Positions 20,516 through 29,289 of a DNA stretch of 64,000 nucleotides are shown here, one piece after another. Made by a program: the position numbers and the translations under genes. Positions within the stretch are counted from its first letter, which is position 1. Every line of letters starts with the position of its first letter. Source of the DNA: Noviherbaspirillum massiliense JC206 (GTDB lineage Bacteria > Pseudomonadota > Gammaproteobacteria > Burkholderiales > Burkholderiaceae_D); NCBI RefSeq assembly GCF_000312045.1, contig NZ_HE978634.1:2282380-2346379 (forward strand), written 5' to 3'. The notes beneath the pieces were generated by a model that worked only from the letters and a program-made list of their open reading frames with translations, was not told the DNA's origin and did no database searches.

Positions 20516-21422
20516 ATAGGCCCCCGGCGCCTGCCATGGCAGGAAGCGGCGCATTTTCAGGCTGAGCGCATTGCTCCAGCCAATCCGCTGCCTGCCTCCA
20601 CAAGCTCGGCTGAAACTCCGGGCGGAAGAATCCGAAGTGGCCGATACGCTTGGCCTGTACCTCCTGCGGCGCGATATGCCTGCGCTCAACCTGCGCATTC
20701 CTGTAGTAATCGTGCAGGCAGTCGGTGCCGCGCCGGCTCATCATTTCATCGTCCGTAAAGCTCATCGAGAGCAGCGGAACGCGGATCTTCTCGAAGCCGT
20801 CTCGCATCGGCCTGCCCGCGCGATCGACGACATAGTGCGGGTTCCTGCACCATTGCGCCCACTGGTAGATCACGCCCTTCGGCAGATCGCCGACCATGTT
20901 GAGCTTCTTGCCCGGGAAATAGCCGAACAGGGGCGTGAACAAGGGCACGAAGACGTACCACATGAGCCAGACGATGCGCTTCAATTGCGGCGCATTGTCG
21001 CGCCAGTAGCCGGTGCCGGCGGCGACGGTGAGAATGCCGTCGATCAGATGGCTGTCCGCCAACAGGCCCGGCAACTGGGCGCCGAGGGAATGTCCGACGA
21101 CCAGCAGCGGCAGGTGACGCTGCCATGCGCGGGTTGCGCGTACGGCAGCGTTGTAGTCCGCGGCCCAGTCGAACAGATCAGCCTTGAAACCGCGCAGGGA
21201 ACGATTAAACTTTTGCGGCACCGAGGTGCCCGATCCGCGATAGTCGAAGGTCAGTACTGCAAAGCCTTGCTGCGCGAGGAACTGCGCGAATGGGAAATAG
21301 AAGCTCTGCTTCACGCCCATCGCGGGCGCCATCACGACCACCGCTTTTGCCTTTCCCGGCGGAGCGAATCGATTGGCGACCAGTCGGTAGCCGTCCTTTG
21401 CATTGATTGTGATCTGTTCCAT
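20514..21422 (-). CDS. Alpha/beta hydrolase
   Basis: The 302-residue serine hydrolase-like protein has a nucleophile elbow VVGHSLGAQ near residue 110, an oxyanion region APAMGVKQSFY and a probable catalytic His in KRIGHFGFFRPEF near residue 270. There is no signal peptide. It resembles the family annotated as alpha/beta fold hydrolase or YheT-like, but no substrate can be given. The start MEQITINAKDGY at 21422 is favoured by a GGGA stretch upstream; the frame extends to 21467. It converges on htpG. Confidence 0.8.
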   Translation of the reverse strand: MEQITINAKDGYRLVANRFAPPGKAKAVVVMAPAMGVKQSFYFPFAQFLAQQGFAVLTFDYRGSGTSVPQKFNRSLRGFKADLFDWAADYNAAVRATRAWQRHLPLLVVGHSLGAQLPGLLADSHLIDGILTVAAGTGYWRDNAPQLKRIVWLMWYVFVPLFTPLFGYFPGKKLNMVGDLPKGVIYQWAQWCRNPHYVVDRAGRPMRDGFEKIRVPLLSMSFTDDEMMSRRGTDCLHDYYRNAQVERRHIAPQEVQAKRIGHFGFFRPEFQPSLWRQAADWLEQCAQPENAPLPAMAGAGGL

Positions 21423-21488
21423 TGTCTGTCCCGGAAAAAGGGTTAAGCACATGTCGGCGGGCCGCACAGCCAGCCTTCAAACAAGCAT

Positions 21489-21806
21489 TCAGGAAATGCG
21501 GGCCAGCTTGCTGACATCCTCGCCTGCAATGAGGGCGAAGTCGTTTCGGGCGCCCTGCATGCGGCTGTCGCGGTACGGCCGGTATTCCTCGCTTTCATAA
21601 AAGGCCATCGCCGCAATCCTCGACGGCCATTCGATGATCAGGAAGATACCGGGCGCCTTTCGTTCGCCTTCGATCTTTTCGATATTCGATGTGCGGGCCA
21701 GATAGCGGCCGCCATGCTGTTCAACCAGCCGGGTTACGTTCTGCACATAGGCCGGAACCCAGCTTTTGTCGGTGATATCGACTTCGGCAACTGAGTAATA
21801 CTTCAT
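21489..21806 (-). CDS. DUF1330 domain-containing protein
   Basis: The 105-residue ferredoxin-like (dimeric alpha-beta barrel) protein begins MKYYSVAEVDITDKSWVPAY and has the DUF1330 pattern GGRYLART...IIEWPSRIAAMAFYESEEYRPYRDSR. The function is unknown. It lies 66 bp from the alpha/beta hydrolase on the same strand and is divergent from a TetR regulator. The strong palindrome between them suggests TetR control of DUF1330 and perhaps of the hydrolase. Confidence 0.85.
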   Translation of the reverse strand: MKYYSVAEVDITDKSWVPAYVQNVTRLVEQHGGRYLARTSNIEKIEGERKAPGIFLIIEWPSRIAAMAFYESEEYRPYRDSRMQGARNDFALIAGEDVSKLARIS

Positions 21807-21866
21807 GTAACGCTCCTGAACGATGGTGGAAACACGTCCTACTCGGCCAAGCCTTCGCGACAGCTT

Positions 21867-21898
21867 ACTAGAATATTATTCTAGAATATAATTCTAGT
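21867..21898. promoter_or_regulatory. Double palindromic operator, probable TetR binding site
   Basis: Two 17-bp palindromes, CTAGAAT-ATT-ATTCTAG (21868-21884) and CTAGAAT-ATA-ATTCTAG (21881-21897), share a central CTAG, giving a 13-bp period. The whole 32-bp block is almost its own reverse complement (four central positions differ). It lies 19 bp before the TetR start and 60 bp before the DUF1330 start, so one occupancy could shut both promoters. Confidence 0.75.
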
Positions 21899-21916
21899 CA
21901 AACAGGATGAACCGAC

Positions 21917-22501
21917 ATGGCCACGAACAGGAAAAGCAGGAAACAGGAAATCCTCGATGCAGCATTGAGTTGCTTCACGGAACACGGCGTCGAGGCCACT
22001 ACCATCGACATGATTCGGGAGCGCTCCGGATCCAGCGTGGGCAGCATGTATCACCACTTCGGCAGCAAGGAAAGCATCGCCGCTGCGCTCTATGTCGATG
22101 CGCTCGCCGGCTATCACGCCTACCAGCAGGAACTGCTGTCGGCTGCAAACGGCGCGGAAGAAGGCGTGAAAGCGATTGCCTGCGCCTACATCGACTGGAT
22201 CGCGGCCAATCCGGACAAGGCGCGCTTCGTGCTGTACGGCCGTGGCGTGCTGGCGAAAAGCGAATTGGCGGGCGAACTGAAGGAGCGCACCCGGCGCAGC
22301 ATGGCTGAATTGCAGGCTTGGTTCCGCCCGCATATCGAGGCCGGCCGGCTGAAAACGCTGCCGATGGAGGTAGTTGGTTCGCTGATCACCGGCCCCGCGC
22401 ACGACTATGCGCGACTATGGTTGTCAGGCCGCGTCAAAACCAATATCAGGACTTACCGGGAAATCTTCGCGGAAGCGGCGTGGAATGCGCTGAAAGCCTG
22501 A
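21917..22501 (+). CDS. TetR family transcriptional regulator
   Basis: The 194-residue regulator has an N-terminal helix-turn-helix (residues about 7-53: RKQEILDAALSCFTEHGVEATTIDMIRERSGSSVGSMYHHFGSKESIAAAL) and a helical ligand-binding C-terminal domain. Members usually repress neighbouring genes until a small molecule binds. The double palindrome in front of it, shared with the divergent DUF1330 gene, is the expected operator. The inducer is unknown. Confidence 0.9.
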   Translation: MATNRKSRKQEILDAALSCFTEHGVEATTIDMIRERSGSSVGSMYHHFGSKESIAAALYVDALAGYHAYQQELLSAANGAEEGVKAIACAYIDWIAANPDKARFVLYGRGVLAKSELAGELKERTRRSMAELQAWFRPHIEAGRLKTLPMEVVGSLITGPAHDYARLWLSGRVKTNIRTYREIFAEAAWNALKA

Positions 22502-22595
22502 AGTGGCAAGGAGCTACAAAATTCGGCCGTCAGCAAGGCTGGTGCTGCACCTGAAAAGGTGCAACAACGGCGCACTTTGAAGGTTCAGCCGTTCG

Positions 22596-23639
22596 TCATC
22601 CCGCTCCGCGCTCCGCATGCATGCCTGCCGCCGGGGCTGACAGCAGCCGGTACAGCGCCTCCCCTTTCATTCCTGCAGGCCTGTTCCATTCCGCGAGATG
22701 GATCAGGTCGAGAATGCGCTGGTTGGCCGGTGCCTGCCTACCGATCGAGCGCGCCAGGTCGACCACTGCGCCATTCAGGTAATCGACTTCGGTACGCCGT
22801 CCCGCCTGCAGGTCTTCCCACATCGACGAACGTGCTTCCGGATCGATGCGCAGCATCGATGCCGCAAGTCGCGTGAACAGTGGATCGGGCAGGCGCAGCA
22901 GGAAAGGCAGCAGGCGCGGTGCGACACGTGCAATCTTTGCCGGCGCAATCCCGGCAGCGTGCAAGACTGCAAGCGCCTCTTCCATCAGCAAGGCGAGACA
23001 GCGGCGGTAGGCGCGCTGCGACAACTCGGTCTTCAGCGGCAGGTCGGATAAGGCATTGACCGGATTGTTCAGGTTCAGCAGCAGCTTGCCCCACTGCACC
23101 GCGGCAAAGTCCGACCGTTCCACCAACGGCAGGTGCGCGGCTTCGAAGCTTGCACGCCAGCGATCGATTCCGGGCGTCGCCTCTACCATCAACTCGCCTT
23201 CCGTCCCGCGATGAAAGCGCCCTTCTTCCATCTGCACCACATTGAAGGGCACCATTCCGGCTGCCACTGTCCATCCGGGCAGCCGCGCCCGCAACGCTTC
23301 TGCATTGCCGACGCCATTCTGCAGGCTCAGTACCAGCGCCGTTGGCTTGGCATGAGCATGGATCGCCTCCGCTGCAGCAGCGGTATCGGCGCTCTTGACG
23401 GTGACAAGAATCAGGTCGGCATCGGAGAGCGCGGCAGGATCCTGCGTGTACGGCACGCTTGCGGCATCGAGCCGCAAACGCCGGCCGTACAGATCGGTGA
23501 GCGAGAGACCGTGGCGCGCGATCCGCTCGCCCATCCGCGCCCTGCCGATCAGACGCACGTCGGCACCCGCCGCAAGCAGCGAACCGCCGACAAACACACC
23601 GATCGATCCGGCGCCGAAAACAGTGATGGTCATGGTCAT
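22596..23639 (-). CDS. 2-dehydropantoate 2-reductase family (PanE/ApbA-like)
   Basis: The 347-residue NAD(P)-dependent reductase has the Rossmann motif VFGAGSIGVFVGG at the N-terminus, VKSADT and LVLSLQNGVGNAE in the ketopantoate reductase pattern, the probable catalytic Lys in QWGKLLLNLNNPVNAL, and the C-terminal SMWEDLQAGRRTEVDYLNG. PanE makes pantoate for coenzyme A; several family members act on other 2-oxo acids, so the symbol is left open. The start at 23639 (MTMTITVF) is chosen over an upstream TTG. It lies 32 bp after the SDR gene on the same strand. Confidence 0.85.
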   Translation of the reverse strand: MTMTITVFGAGSIGVFVGGSLLAAGADVRLIGRARMGERIARHGLSLTDLYGRRLRLDAASVPYTQDPAALSDADLILVTVKSADTAAAAEAIHAHAKPTALVLSLQNGVGNAEALRARLPGWTVAAGMVPFNVVQMEEGRFHRGTEGELMVEATPGIDRWRASFEAAHLPLVERSDFAAVQWGKLLLNLNNPVNALSDLPLKTELSQRAYRRCLALLMEEALAVLHAAGIAPAKIARVAPRLLPFLLRLPDPLFTRLAASMLRIDPEARSSMWEDLQAGRRTEVDYLNGAVVDLARSIGRQAPANQRILDLIHLAEWNRPAGMKGEALYRLLSAPAAGMHAERGAG

Positions 23640-23671
23640 ATTCAATTCAGCAGGCAAGCTTCACGCCGCCC

Positions 23672-24430
23672 TCATCGTCCGCCCGTCACATCGAGCAGCG
23701 CACCGGTGGCGTACGAAGCCTGATCCGACAGCAGCCAGAGGATTGCACGCGCGACTTCGATCGCCTCTCCGCCGCGCTGCATCGGCACCGCATGTCTGAC
23801 GCGCTCCACGCGGCCCGGCTCGCCACCACTTGCATGAATCTCTGTATCGATTACCCCGGGACGTACCGCATTCACGCGGATGCCTTCCGCAGCCACTTCC
23901 TTCGCCAGGCCAATCGTCATCGAATCGATCGCGCCCTTGGATGCGGCGTAATCCACATACTCGCTAGGTGCACCGAGGCGGGACGCGATCGAGGACACGT
24001 TGACGATCGCGCCGCCGCTTCCGCCATTCTTGGTCGACATGCGCCGCACCGCTTCGCGCGCACACAGAAAGCTGCCGGTGATGTTGGTGGCGAACATGCG
24101 GTTCAGCCGCTCCACATCCATATCCTCGACCCGTGACTGGCGCTGGACGATACCGGCATTGTTGACGAGCGCATCTATCCGTCCGAAGCGGCGATCCACC
24201 GTTTCGAACAGCGTGAGTACATCCTTTTCCAGGGCGACATCGCCCTGCACCGCGATCGCTTCTCCACCTTCCCCGCAGATCTCGTCGACCACTGCATCTG
24301 CCGCCACCCGATTGTGCAGGTAATTGATGCAAACGACATAGCCATCTTTGGCAGCAAGCCGGGCTGTGGCGGCGCCGATGCCGCGTCCGCCGCCGGTAAT
24401 GATCATCACTTTTCTGTTATTCGCGTTCAT
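23672..24430 (-). CDS. SDR family oxidoreductase (FabG/glucose 1-dehydrogenase-like)
   Basis: The 252-residue classical short-chain dehydrogenase has the cofactor motif TGGGRGIGAA, the structural NNAG, and the catalytic Ser-Tyr-Lys in VSSIASRLGAPSEYVDYAASKGA. The C-terminus YATGALLDVTGGR is typical. The substrate is unknown. The start at 24430 has a very strong Shine-Dalgarno site (GGAGGAG, about 6 nt away); the frame extending to 24517 is rejected. It forms an operon with the PanE-like gene. Confidence 0.9.
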   Translation of the reverse strand: MNANNRKVMIITGGGRGIGAATARLAAKDGYVVCINYLHNRVAADAVVDEICGEGGEAIAVQGDVALEKDVLTLFETVDRRFGRIDALVNNAGIVQRQSRVEDMDVERLNRMFATNITGSFLCAREAVRRMSTKNGGSGGAIVNVSSIASRLGAPSEYVDYAASKGAIDSMTIGLAKEVAAEGIRVNAVRPGVIDTEIHASGGEPGRVERVRHAVPMQRGGEAIEVARAILWLLSDQASYATGALLDVTGGR

Positions 24431-24652
24431 GTATTTCTCCTCCCGCACATTGAGCCATGGCTTCGCGCATCGCCGACGGATTGCAGCAGTACTTGCACGT
24501 CCGCAAAAATATAGCATGCGAGGCTACTTGCCTGAACCGCAACTGCAGCCACGTAGCCTGCAATCCGCATTTCGTCACTGGCTGCAAAGCCATTCTGTAG
24601 AATTGCGGAAATCCGGCAAGCACCGGGTCCATACTCACTTTCGTAGATCCTC

Positions 24653-25480
24653 ATGCTCATCAAGCGCAAATCCATCGAAGCCCAAGCCAACCGAAAATCA
24701 GGCCCGGGCAATCCCCGGTCCTCCAGCCCCCAAAAGCCCGCACGCAAGCCGAAGTTTGCTCCAGTCACATTGTCCGAGCAGGATGGCGTGCGCTTCCTGC
24801 ATTTCGGGACCGAATGGGTACAGGGCGCGATGCGCATCAGGAAGCCCGACTGGATCGAACTGGAATATGCGCAGCAGATGATGGCCTGGATGCTATTCCT
24901 GCAACAGCCGCGCCACATCGTGCAGCTCGGCCTCGGAACCGGCGCCCTGACCAAGTTCTGCTATCGCCAGTTTCCGCAGGCACGGGTAACGGCGGTGGAA
25001 TTGAACCCGTCGGTCATCGCCATCTGCGAATCGATGTTCAAGCTGCCGCCCAATGACGAACGCCTGTCCGTGCTCGAAATGGATGCCATGGATTTTGTCA
25101 GCGACGACGCCTACCGGCAATCCTTCGATGTGCTGCAGGTGGATTTGTATGATGCCACCGCGCGCGGCCCGGTGCTGGACACGCCGGAATTCTACGAAGC
25201 CTGCGCGGCATGCCTCGCCCCCGGTGGCATCATGACGGTCAACCTGTTCGGCGACCATCCCAGTTATGCAAAGAACCTGAAGGCGATGCGCCCTGCCTTC
25301 GCCAAAGTGCTCTGCCTGCCCGAAGTCCATGAAGGCAATATCGTCGCGATCGCCTTCCGCGACGCGCCGGACCTGGATGTCGCCGCCCTCTATGAGCGCG
25401 CTGCCCTGATCACCGAAGCCACGCGTCTGCCCGCCAAAACCTGGGTCAATGGCTTGAAAGCCGCGCAGCAGAATCGATAG
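24653..25480 (+). CDS. Spermidine synthase-like protein (SpeE fold)
   Basis: The 275-residue protein has a basic N-terminal tail and a Rossmann methyltransferase core: IVQLGLGTGALTKFCYRQFP, AVELNPSVIAIC, and VLQVDLYDATARGPVLDTPEFYEAC. This matches spermine/spermidine synthase-domain proteins. The LGxG loop and the Asp in VDLYD are kept. The usual YHE and catalytic acid pattern of true spermidine synthases is not clear, so polyamine synthesis is unproven. The gene is divergent from the SDR gene. Confidence 0.75.
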   Translation: MLIKRKSIEAQANRKSGPGNPRSSSPQKPARKPKFAPVTLSEQDGVRFLHFGTEWVQGAMRIRKPDWIELEYAQQMMAWMLFLQQPRHIVQLGLGTGALTKFCYRQFPQARVTAVELNPSVIAICESMFKLPPNDERLSVLEMDAMDFVSDDAYRQSFDVLQVDLYDATARGPVLDTPEFYEACAACLAPGGIMTVNLFGDHPSYAKNLKAMRPAFAKVLCLPEVHEGNIVAIAFRDAPDLDVAALYERAALITEATRLPAKTWVNGLKAAQQNR

Positions 25481-25547
25481 ACAGGGGTTGCGCTGTGTTA
25501 ACATCGGCGCCTATGTCCACCCGCATCCCCGACCGAGGCTGCCTGCA

Positions 25548-27335
25548 ATGAACACGAACAAAGCCGCGCCCAAGGCGCTCGACCTGCATCAGATCTTCAC
25601 CTGGCTGCTGGCAGACGGGATTGTCGACAAGGCGGACGTGAAGGCGCATTACAACCAGGCGCAGGCGATTATCAGGAATGCAACGATCCAGATCCATCCG
25701 CTGACGGCAGTAGCCCAGTGCAAGCTGCATTCAGCCAAACCGCCGCAAAAGCTGCTGACGCTCGACTGGCTCTCCGAATGGCTGGCCGCCAAGGCCAGGA
25801 TGCCTTTCCTGCGGATCGATCCGCTCAAGGTGGACTTCACCAAGGTGGCCGATGTGATGTCGGCCACTTATGCCGCGCGCTTCAACATCCTGCCGATCGA
25901 GTTGACACCCACCGAGATCGTGATCGCAACGGCGGAACCCTTCATCACCGAATGGGAAGCGGAAATTTCCAAGGTGGCGCGGCGCAACGTGAAGCTGGTA
26001 TTCGCCAATCCGCTCGACATTGCGCAATACACCTCGCAATTCTTTTCGCTGGCAAAGTCGATCAAGGGCGCGCACAAGGTGAACGGCCAGGACCTGTCGC
26101 TGCGCAACAATTTCGAGCAACTGGTCGAGCTTGGCAACAGCAACAAGCAGGTCGATGCCAACGACCAGCACATCATCAACATTGTCGACTGGCTGTGGCA
26201 ATACGCATTCGATCAGCGCGCGTCCGACATCCACCTGGAGCCCAAGCGTGACTTCGGCGTGATCCGCTTCCGCATCGACGGCATCCTGCACCAGGTGTAC
26301 CAAGTGCCGGCCGTGGTGATGATCGCGATGACGGCGCGCATCAAGCTTCTGGGCCGCATGGACGTGATCGAAAAGCGCCGCCCCCAGGATGGGCGTATCA
26401 AGACGCGCACCACCGGCGGGCAGGAAATCGAACTGCGTCTGTCGACCCTGCCGACCGCCTTCGGCGAAAAGCTGGTGATGCGTATCTTCGACCCGGAAGT
26501 CGTGGTCAAGACCCTGCCGGAACTCGGCTTTCCGCCCGACGACGCAGCGCGTTGGGATGCACTGGTTGCGCGCCCGCACGGCATCATCCTGGTCACCGGT
26601 CCGACCGGCTCCGGCAAGACCACCACCCTCTACACCACGCTGAAAGCGCTCGCGACTTCGGAAGTCAATGTCTGTACCGTCGAAGATCCGATCGAGATGG
26701 TGGAAGCCTCGTTCAATCAGATGCAGGTACAGCACGGCATCGACCTGTCATTCGCCGACGGCGTGCGGGCGCTGATGCGGCAAGACCCGGACATCATCAT
26801 GATCGGCGAAATCCGCGACCTGGAGACGGCGGAAATGGCGATCCAGGCCGCCCTGACCGGTCACCTGGTGCTGTCGACCCTGCATACCAACGACGCGCCT
26901 TCCGCCGTCATGCGCCTGCTGGAACTCGGCGTTCCCTACTATCTGCTGGAAGCGACGCTGATCGGCATCATGGCCCAACGCCTGGTGCGCACCTTGTGCC
27001 CGGCATGCAAGGCGCCGGGCGCGGAAATGCACGACGATATCTGGAACAGCCTGGTCGAAGGCTGGCAGATTCCGAAGCCGGGGTCACCATATCGTCCGGT
27101 CGGCTGCCCGGAATGCCGCCAGACGGGCTATCGCGGCCGCGTCGGCATCTATGAACTGTTGACCGTCACCCAATCGTTTTCGAAGCTGATGCAGCCTGAG
27201 ATCGATCTCCACGCGCTGAAGCAGCAGAGCATCGCGGACGGCATGAAACCCCTGCGTGTGGCAGGCGCGCTCAAAGTCGCAGAAGGCGTGACGACCGTCG
27301 ATGAAGTACTGAAGGTGACATCGGCGCTGACCTGA
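25548..27335 (+). CDS. GspE/PulE/PilB family secretion ATPase
   Basis: The 595-residue traffic ATPase has an N-terminal GspE-N-like domain, Walker A GPTGSGKTTT, an Asp box in CTVEDPIEM, Walker B PDIIMIGEIRDLETAE, a His box LSTLHTNDAPSAVMRLLELG, and a C-terminal zinc site with CPAC and CPEC. These ATPases power type II secretion or type IV pilus assembly. No gspF, gspG, pilC or pilin gene is in the window, so it is an orphan. The start at 25548 has GAGG 9 nt upstream; the frame from 25488 is rejected. Confidence 0.88.
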   Translation: MNTNKAAPKALDLHQIFTWLLADGIVDKADVKAHYNQAQAIIRNATIQIHPLTAVAQCKLHSAKPPQKLLTLDWLSEWLAAKARMPFLRIDPLKVDFTKVADVMSATYAARFNILPIELTPTEIVIATAEPFITEWEAEISKVARRNVKLVFANPLDIAQYTSQFFSLAKSIKGAHKVNGQDLSLRNNFEQLVELGNSNKQVDANDQHIINIVDWLWQYAFDQRASDIHLEPKRDFGVIRFRIDGILHQVYQVPAVVMIAMTARIKLLGRMDVIEKRRPQDGRIKTRTTGGQEIELRLSTLPTAFGEKLVMRIFDPEVVVKTLPELGFPPDDAARWDALVARPHGIILVTGPTGSGKTTTLYTTLKALATSEVNVCTVEDPIEMVEASFNQMQVQHGIDLSFADGVRALMRQDPDIIMIGEIRDLETAEMAIQAALTGHLVLSTLHTNDAPSAVMRLLELGVPYYLLEATLIGIMAQRLVRTLCPACKAPGAEMHDDIWNSLVEGWQIPKPGSPYRPVGCPECRQTGYRGRVGIYELLTVTQSFSKLMQPEIDLHALKQQSIADGMKPLRVAGALKVAEGVTTVDEVLKVTSALT

Positions 27336-27423
27336 GCTGCGTCCGCGCATCGGCGTTCGCATCTGCGAAAGCCATTCCTGCCCCTCCGTTCCTTTCCATT
27401 TGGACAGATCAATACTCTGCGGT

Positions 27424-27437
27424 TTGATCTAGATCGA
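27424..27437 (+). promoter_or_regulatory. FNR/ANR-like box upstream of lipoprotein hydrolase gene
   Basis: TTGAT-CTAG-ATCGA matches the known FNR/ANR consensus TTGAT-N4-ATCAA at 9 of 10 positions. It lies 83 bp before the start codon at 27520. No clear -10 element was confirmed, so regulation by oxygen is only a suggestion. Confidence 0.4.
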
Positions 27438-27519
27438 GAGGCATGCATTTAGTCATGCCCGTTGCCCGAACGGGACCCCGCAATGCGAATCAAAAGGAGC
27501 AACTCGTATCGGGGAAAAC

Positions 27520-28980
27520 ATGACGAAAATCAAACCGGGCATCGCACTCCTCCTAGCCCTTGCAAGCCTGCTTCTGTCCGCATGTGGCGGCGGTTCGGAT
27601 TCCGGCGACAAAGTTGCGGCGAGCGGCGATCCGGCGGTGAGCACAAACGTCCCAGCGCGTATCCAGGACACCCGCACCTTCTCGCTCGACCCGGCCTCGC
27701 TCCCGTTCACCGCCCTTTCCGGAACCACAGTCGAAACCGATCGCTGGACAGGTATCCTCAATGGCGCCGGCTACCGGATTGAAGTGCCGAAGAACTGGAA
27801 CGGCGTGCTCGTGATGTATGCGCACGGCTATAACGGCCCCGATGCGAAGCTCGAACTCATGAATCCGCCATTCCGCCGCTATCTCATCGAAAACGGCTAT
27901 GCATGGGCGGCATCCACCTTCAGCAGGAATTACTACGATGTGCGCGCGGGCGTGGAAGACACGAATGCGCTCGCCTTGTCCTTCAACCGGATCGCAGCCC
28001 AGAACCAGAGGCCGCTGCCCGCTCCATCCAGGGTCTACATCGTCGGCGCTTCGATGGGCGGCCATGTCGCCGCTGCAGCCGTCGAACAGGAGACCCTCGC
28101 GACCGCTGCGAACAAGATGCGCTACAACGGGGCGGTTCCGATGTGCGGCGTTGTGGGAGATACCGAACTCTTCAACTATTTCAGGGCATACGAATCAGCC
28201 GCCGAGTATTACGCCGGCGTCCCGGTAACTACAGCACCAACCGATTTCACCGCCAACCGCGGCAAGATGGAGGATGAACTATGGAGGATCTACCCGCTTG
28301 TCACCACTTCGCGCGGCGACAAGGTGAAATCCATCGTCATGCACCTGACCGGCGGCCCGCGTCCGATCTTTGATGAAGGCTTCGCGATCAAACCTATCCA
28401 GGATGCGATCTGGGATACCTTCGATGACGATGGCACGCTCTATGGCATCGTGGCCAAAAACATCGTCGACACTACGCAAATCGTCTACCAGCTCGATGAC
28501 GATCCAGCCTTGTCCCCGGAAGAAGTGGCCCTGAACAATGCCATTCCACGCGTCAGCGCGGCAGCGGATGCCAACCCCTTGCGTGCCGACGGCGTGCGCT
28601 GGGTGCCGAGAGTCAATGGGCAGTTCAACGTTCCGGTCGTCACCCTGCATACGCTCGGCGACTTGTACGTACCTTTCAAGATGGAACAGATTTATCGGCA
28701 GAGGGCGATCGCCAACGGCAGTGATGCATGGCTGGTGCAGCGCATGGTCCGTTCGCCTGCACACTGCGATATCACCATTGCCGAACAGATTGCGGCATTC
28801 CAGGCCATGGTCGATTGGGAACAACGCGGAATCAAGCCTGCGGGGGATGACGTCCTCACGCCTGCCGTGGTCGCTGACCGGGATTACGGATGTGCATTTA
28901 CCGACAACACCGTTGGTCAGGATGATCAGTCGGGCCTTGCCGCCATTCGGGCGATCATGCCATCCTGCTCGGGCAGCTGA
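27520..28980 (+). CDS. Lipoprotein with alpha/beta hydrolase domain
   Basis: The 486-residue precursor has a lipoprotein signal with lipobox LLSAC (Cys22) followed by GGGSDSGD. The mature part contains GVLVMYAHGYNGPD, an early strand with HG, and a nucleophile elbow VGASMGGHVAAAA near residue 183, as in alpha/beta hydrolases. A late RSPAHCDI holds a possible catalytic His. The substrate is unknown, and it may be an envelope esterase or depolymerase-like enzyme. It is the first of four lipoprotein genes between 27.5 and 31.7 kb. An FNR-like box precedes it. Confidence 0.8.
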   Translation: MTKIKPGIALLLALASLLLSACGGGSDSGDKVAASGDPAVSTNVPARIQDTRTFSLDPASLPFTALSGTTVETDRWTGILNGAGYRIEVPKNWNGVLVMYAHGYNGPDAKLELMNPPFRRYLIENGYAWAASTFSRNYYDVRAGVEDTNALALSFNRIAAQNQRPLPAPSRVYIVGASMGGHVAAAAVEQETLATAANKMRYNGAVPMCGVVGDTELFNYFRAYESAAEYYAGVPVTTAPTDFTANRGKMEDELWRIYPLVTTSRGDKVKSIVMHLTGGPRPIFDEGFAIKPIQDAIWDTFDDDGTLYGIVAKNIVDTTQIVYQLDDDPALSPEEVALNNAIPRVSAAADANPLRADGVRWVPRVNGQFNVPVVTLHTLGDLYVPFKMEQIYRQRAIANGSDAWLVQRMVRSPAHCDITIAEQIAAFQAMVDWEQRGIKPAGDDVLTPAVVADRDYGCAFTDNTVGQDDQSGLAAIRAIMPSCSGS

Positions 28981-29100
28981 AGCACGAACATCGCCGCAGG
29001 AATTTTTTGAGTCATGAAAGGGTCTTAGGAACATCGTTGACCGAGTGGATGGCCCGTGCAAGTCGGGCAGATTACGCTCGAGAACACGAAATTGCCTGGC

Positions 29101-29173
29101 GGGTCGTTAGCTCAGCTGGTAGAGCAGCGGACTCTTAATCCGACGGTCGTAGGTTCGATCCCTACACGGCCCA
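29101..29173 (+). tRNA. tRNA-Lys (CTT anticodon), no encoded CCA
   Basis: The cloverleaf folds: acceptor GGGTCGT/ACGGCCC, D-arm GCTC/GAGC, anticodon loop CTCTTAA, T-arm GTAGG-TTCGATC-CCTAC and discriminator A at 29173. The anticodon CTT reads the Lys codon AAG. Two details are odd: position 27-43 is a G-A mismatch, and the genome reads TCC instead of CCA after the discriminator base. The spacing of all arms is otherwise standard (73 nt). Confidence 0.93.
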
Positions 29174-29289
29174 TCCTTCCGGCAACCGCGTTACCCGGTA
29201 GCGGAAGTGTTTGTTCTTTCCTGACTGCTTCAGGCTTGGCCTGGGCAGACGCAATAAACAAGACTAACTGGATCAGAAAGAACCACAGT

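Noticed and set aside
29056-29289. N-terminal extension of the MBL lipoprotein
   Set aside because: The extension reads through the tRNA-Lys gene. The lipoprotein signal starts at 29290.
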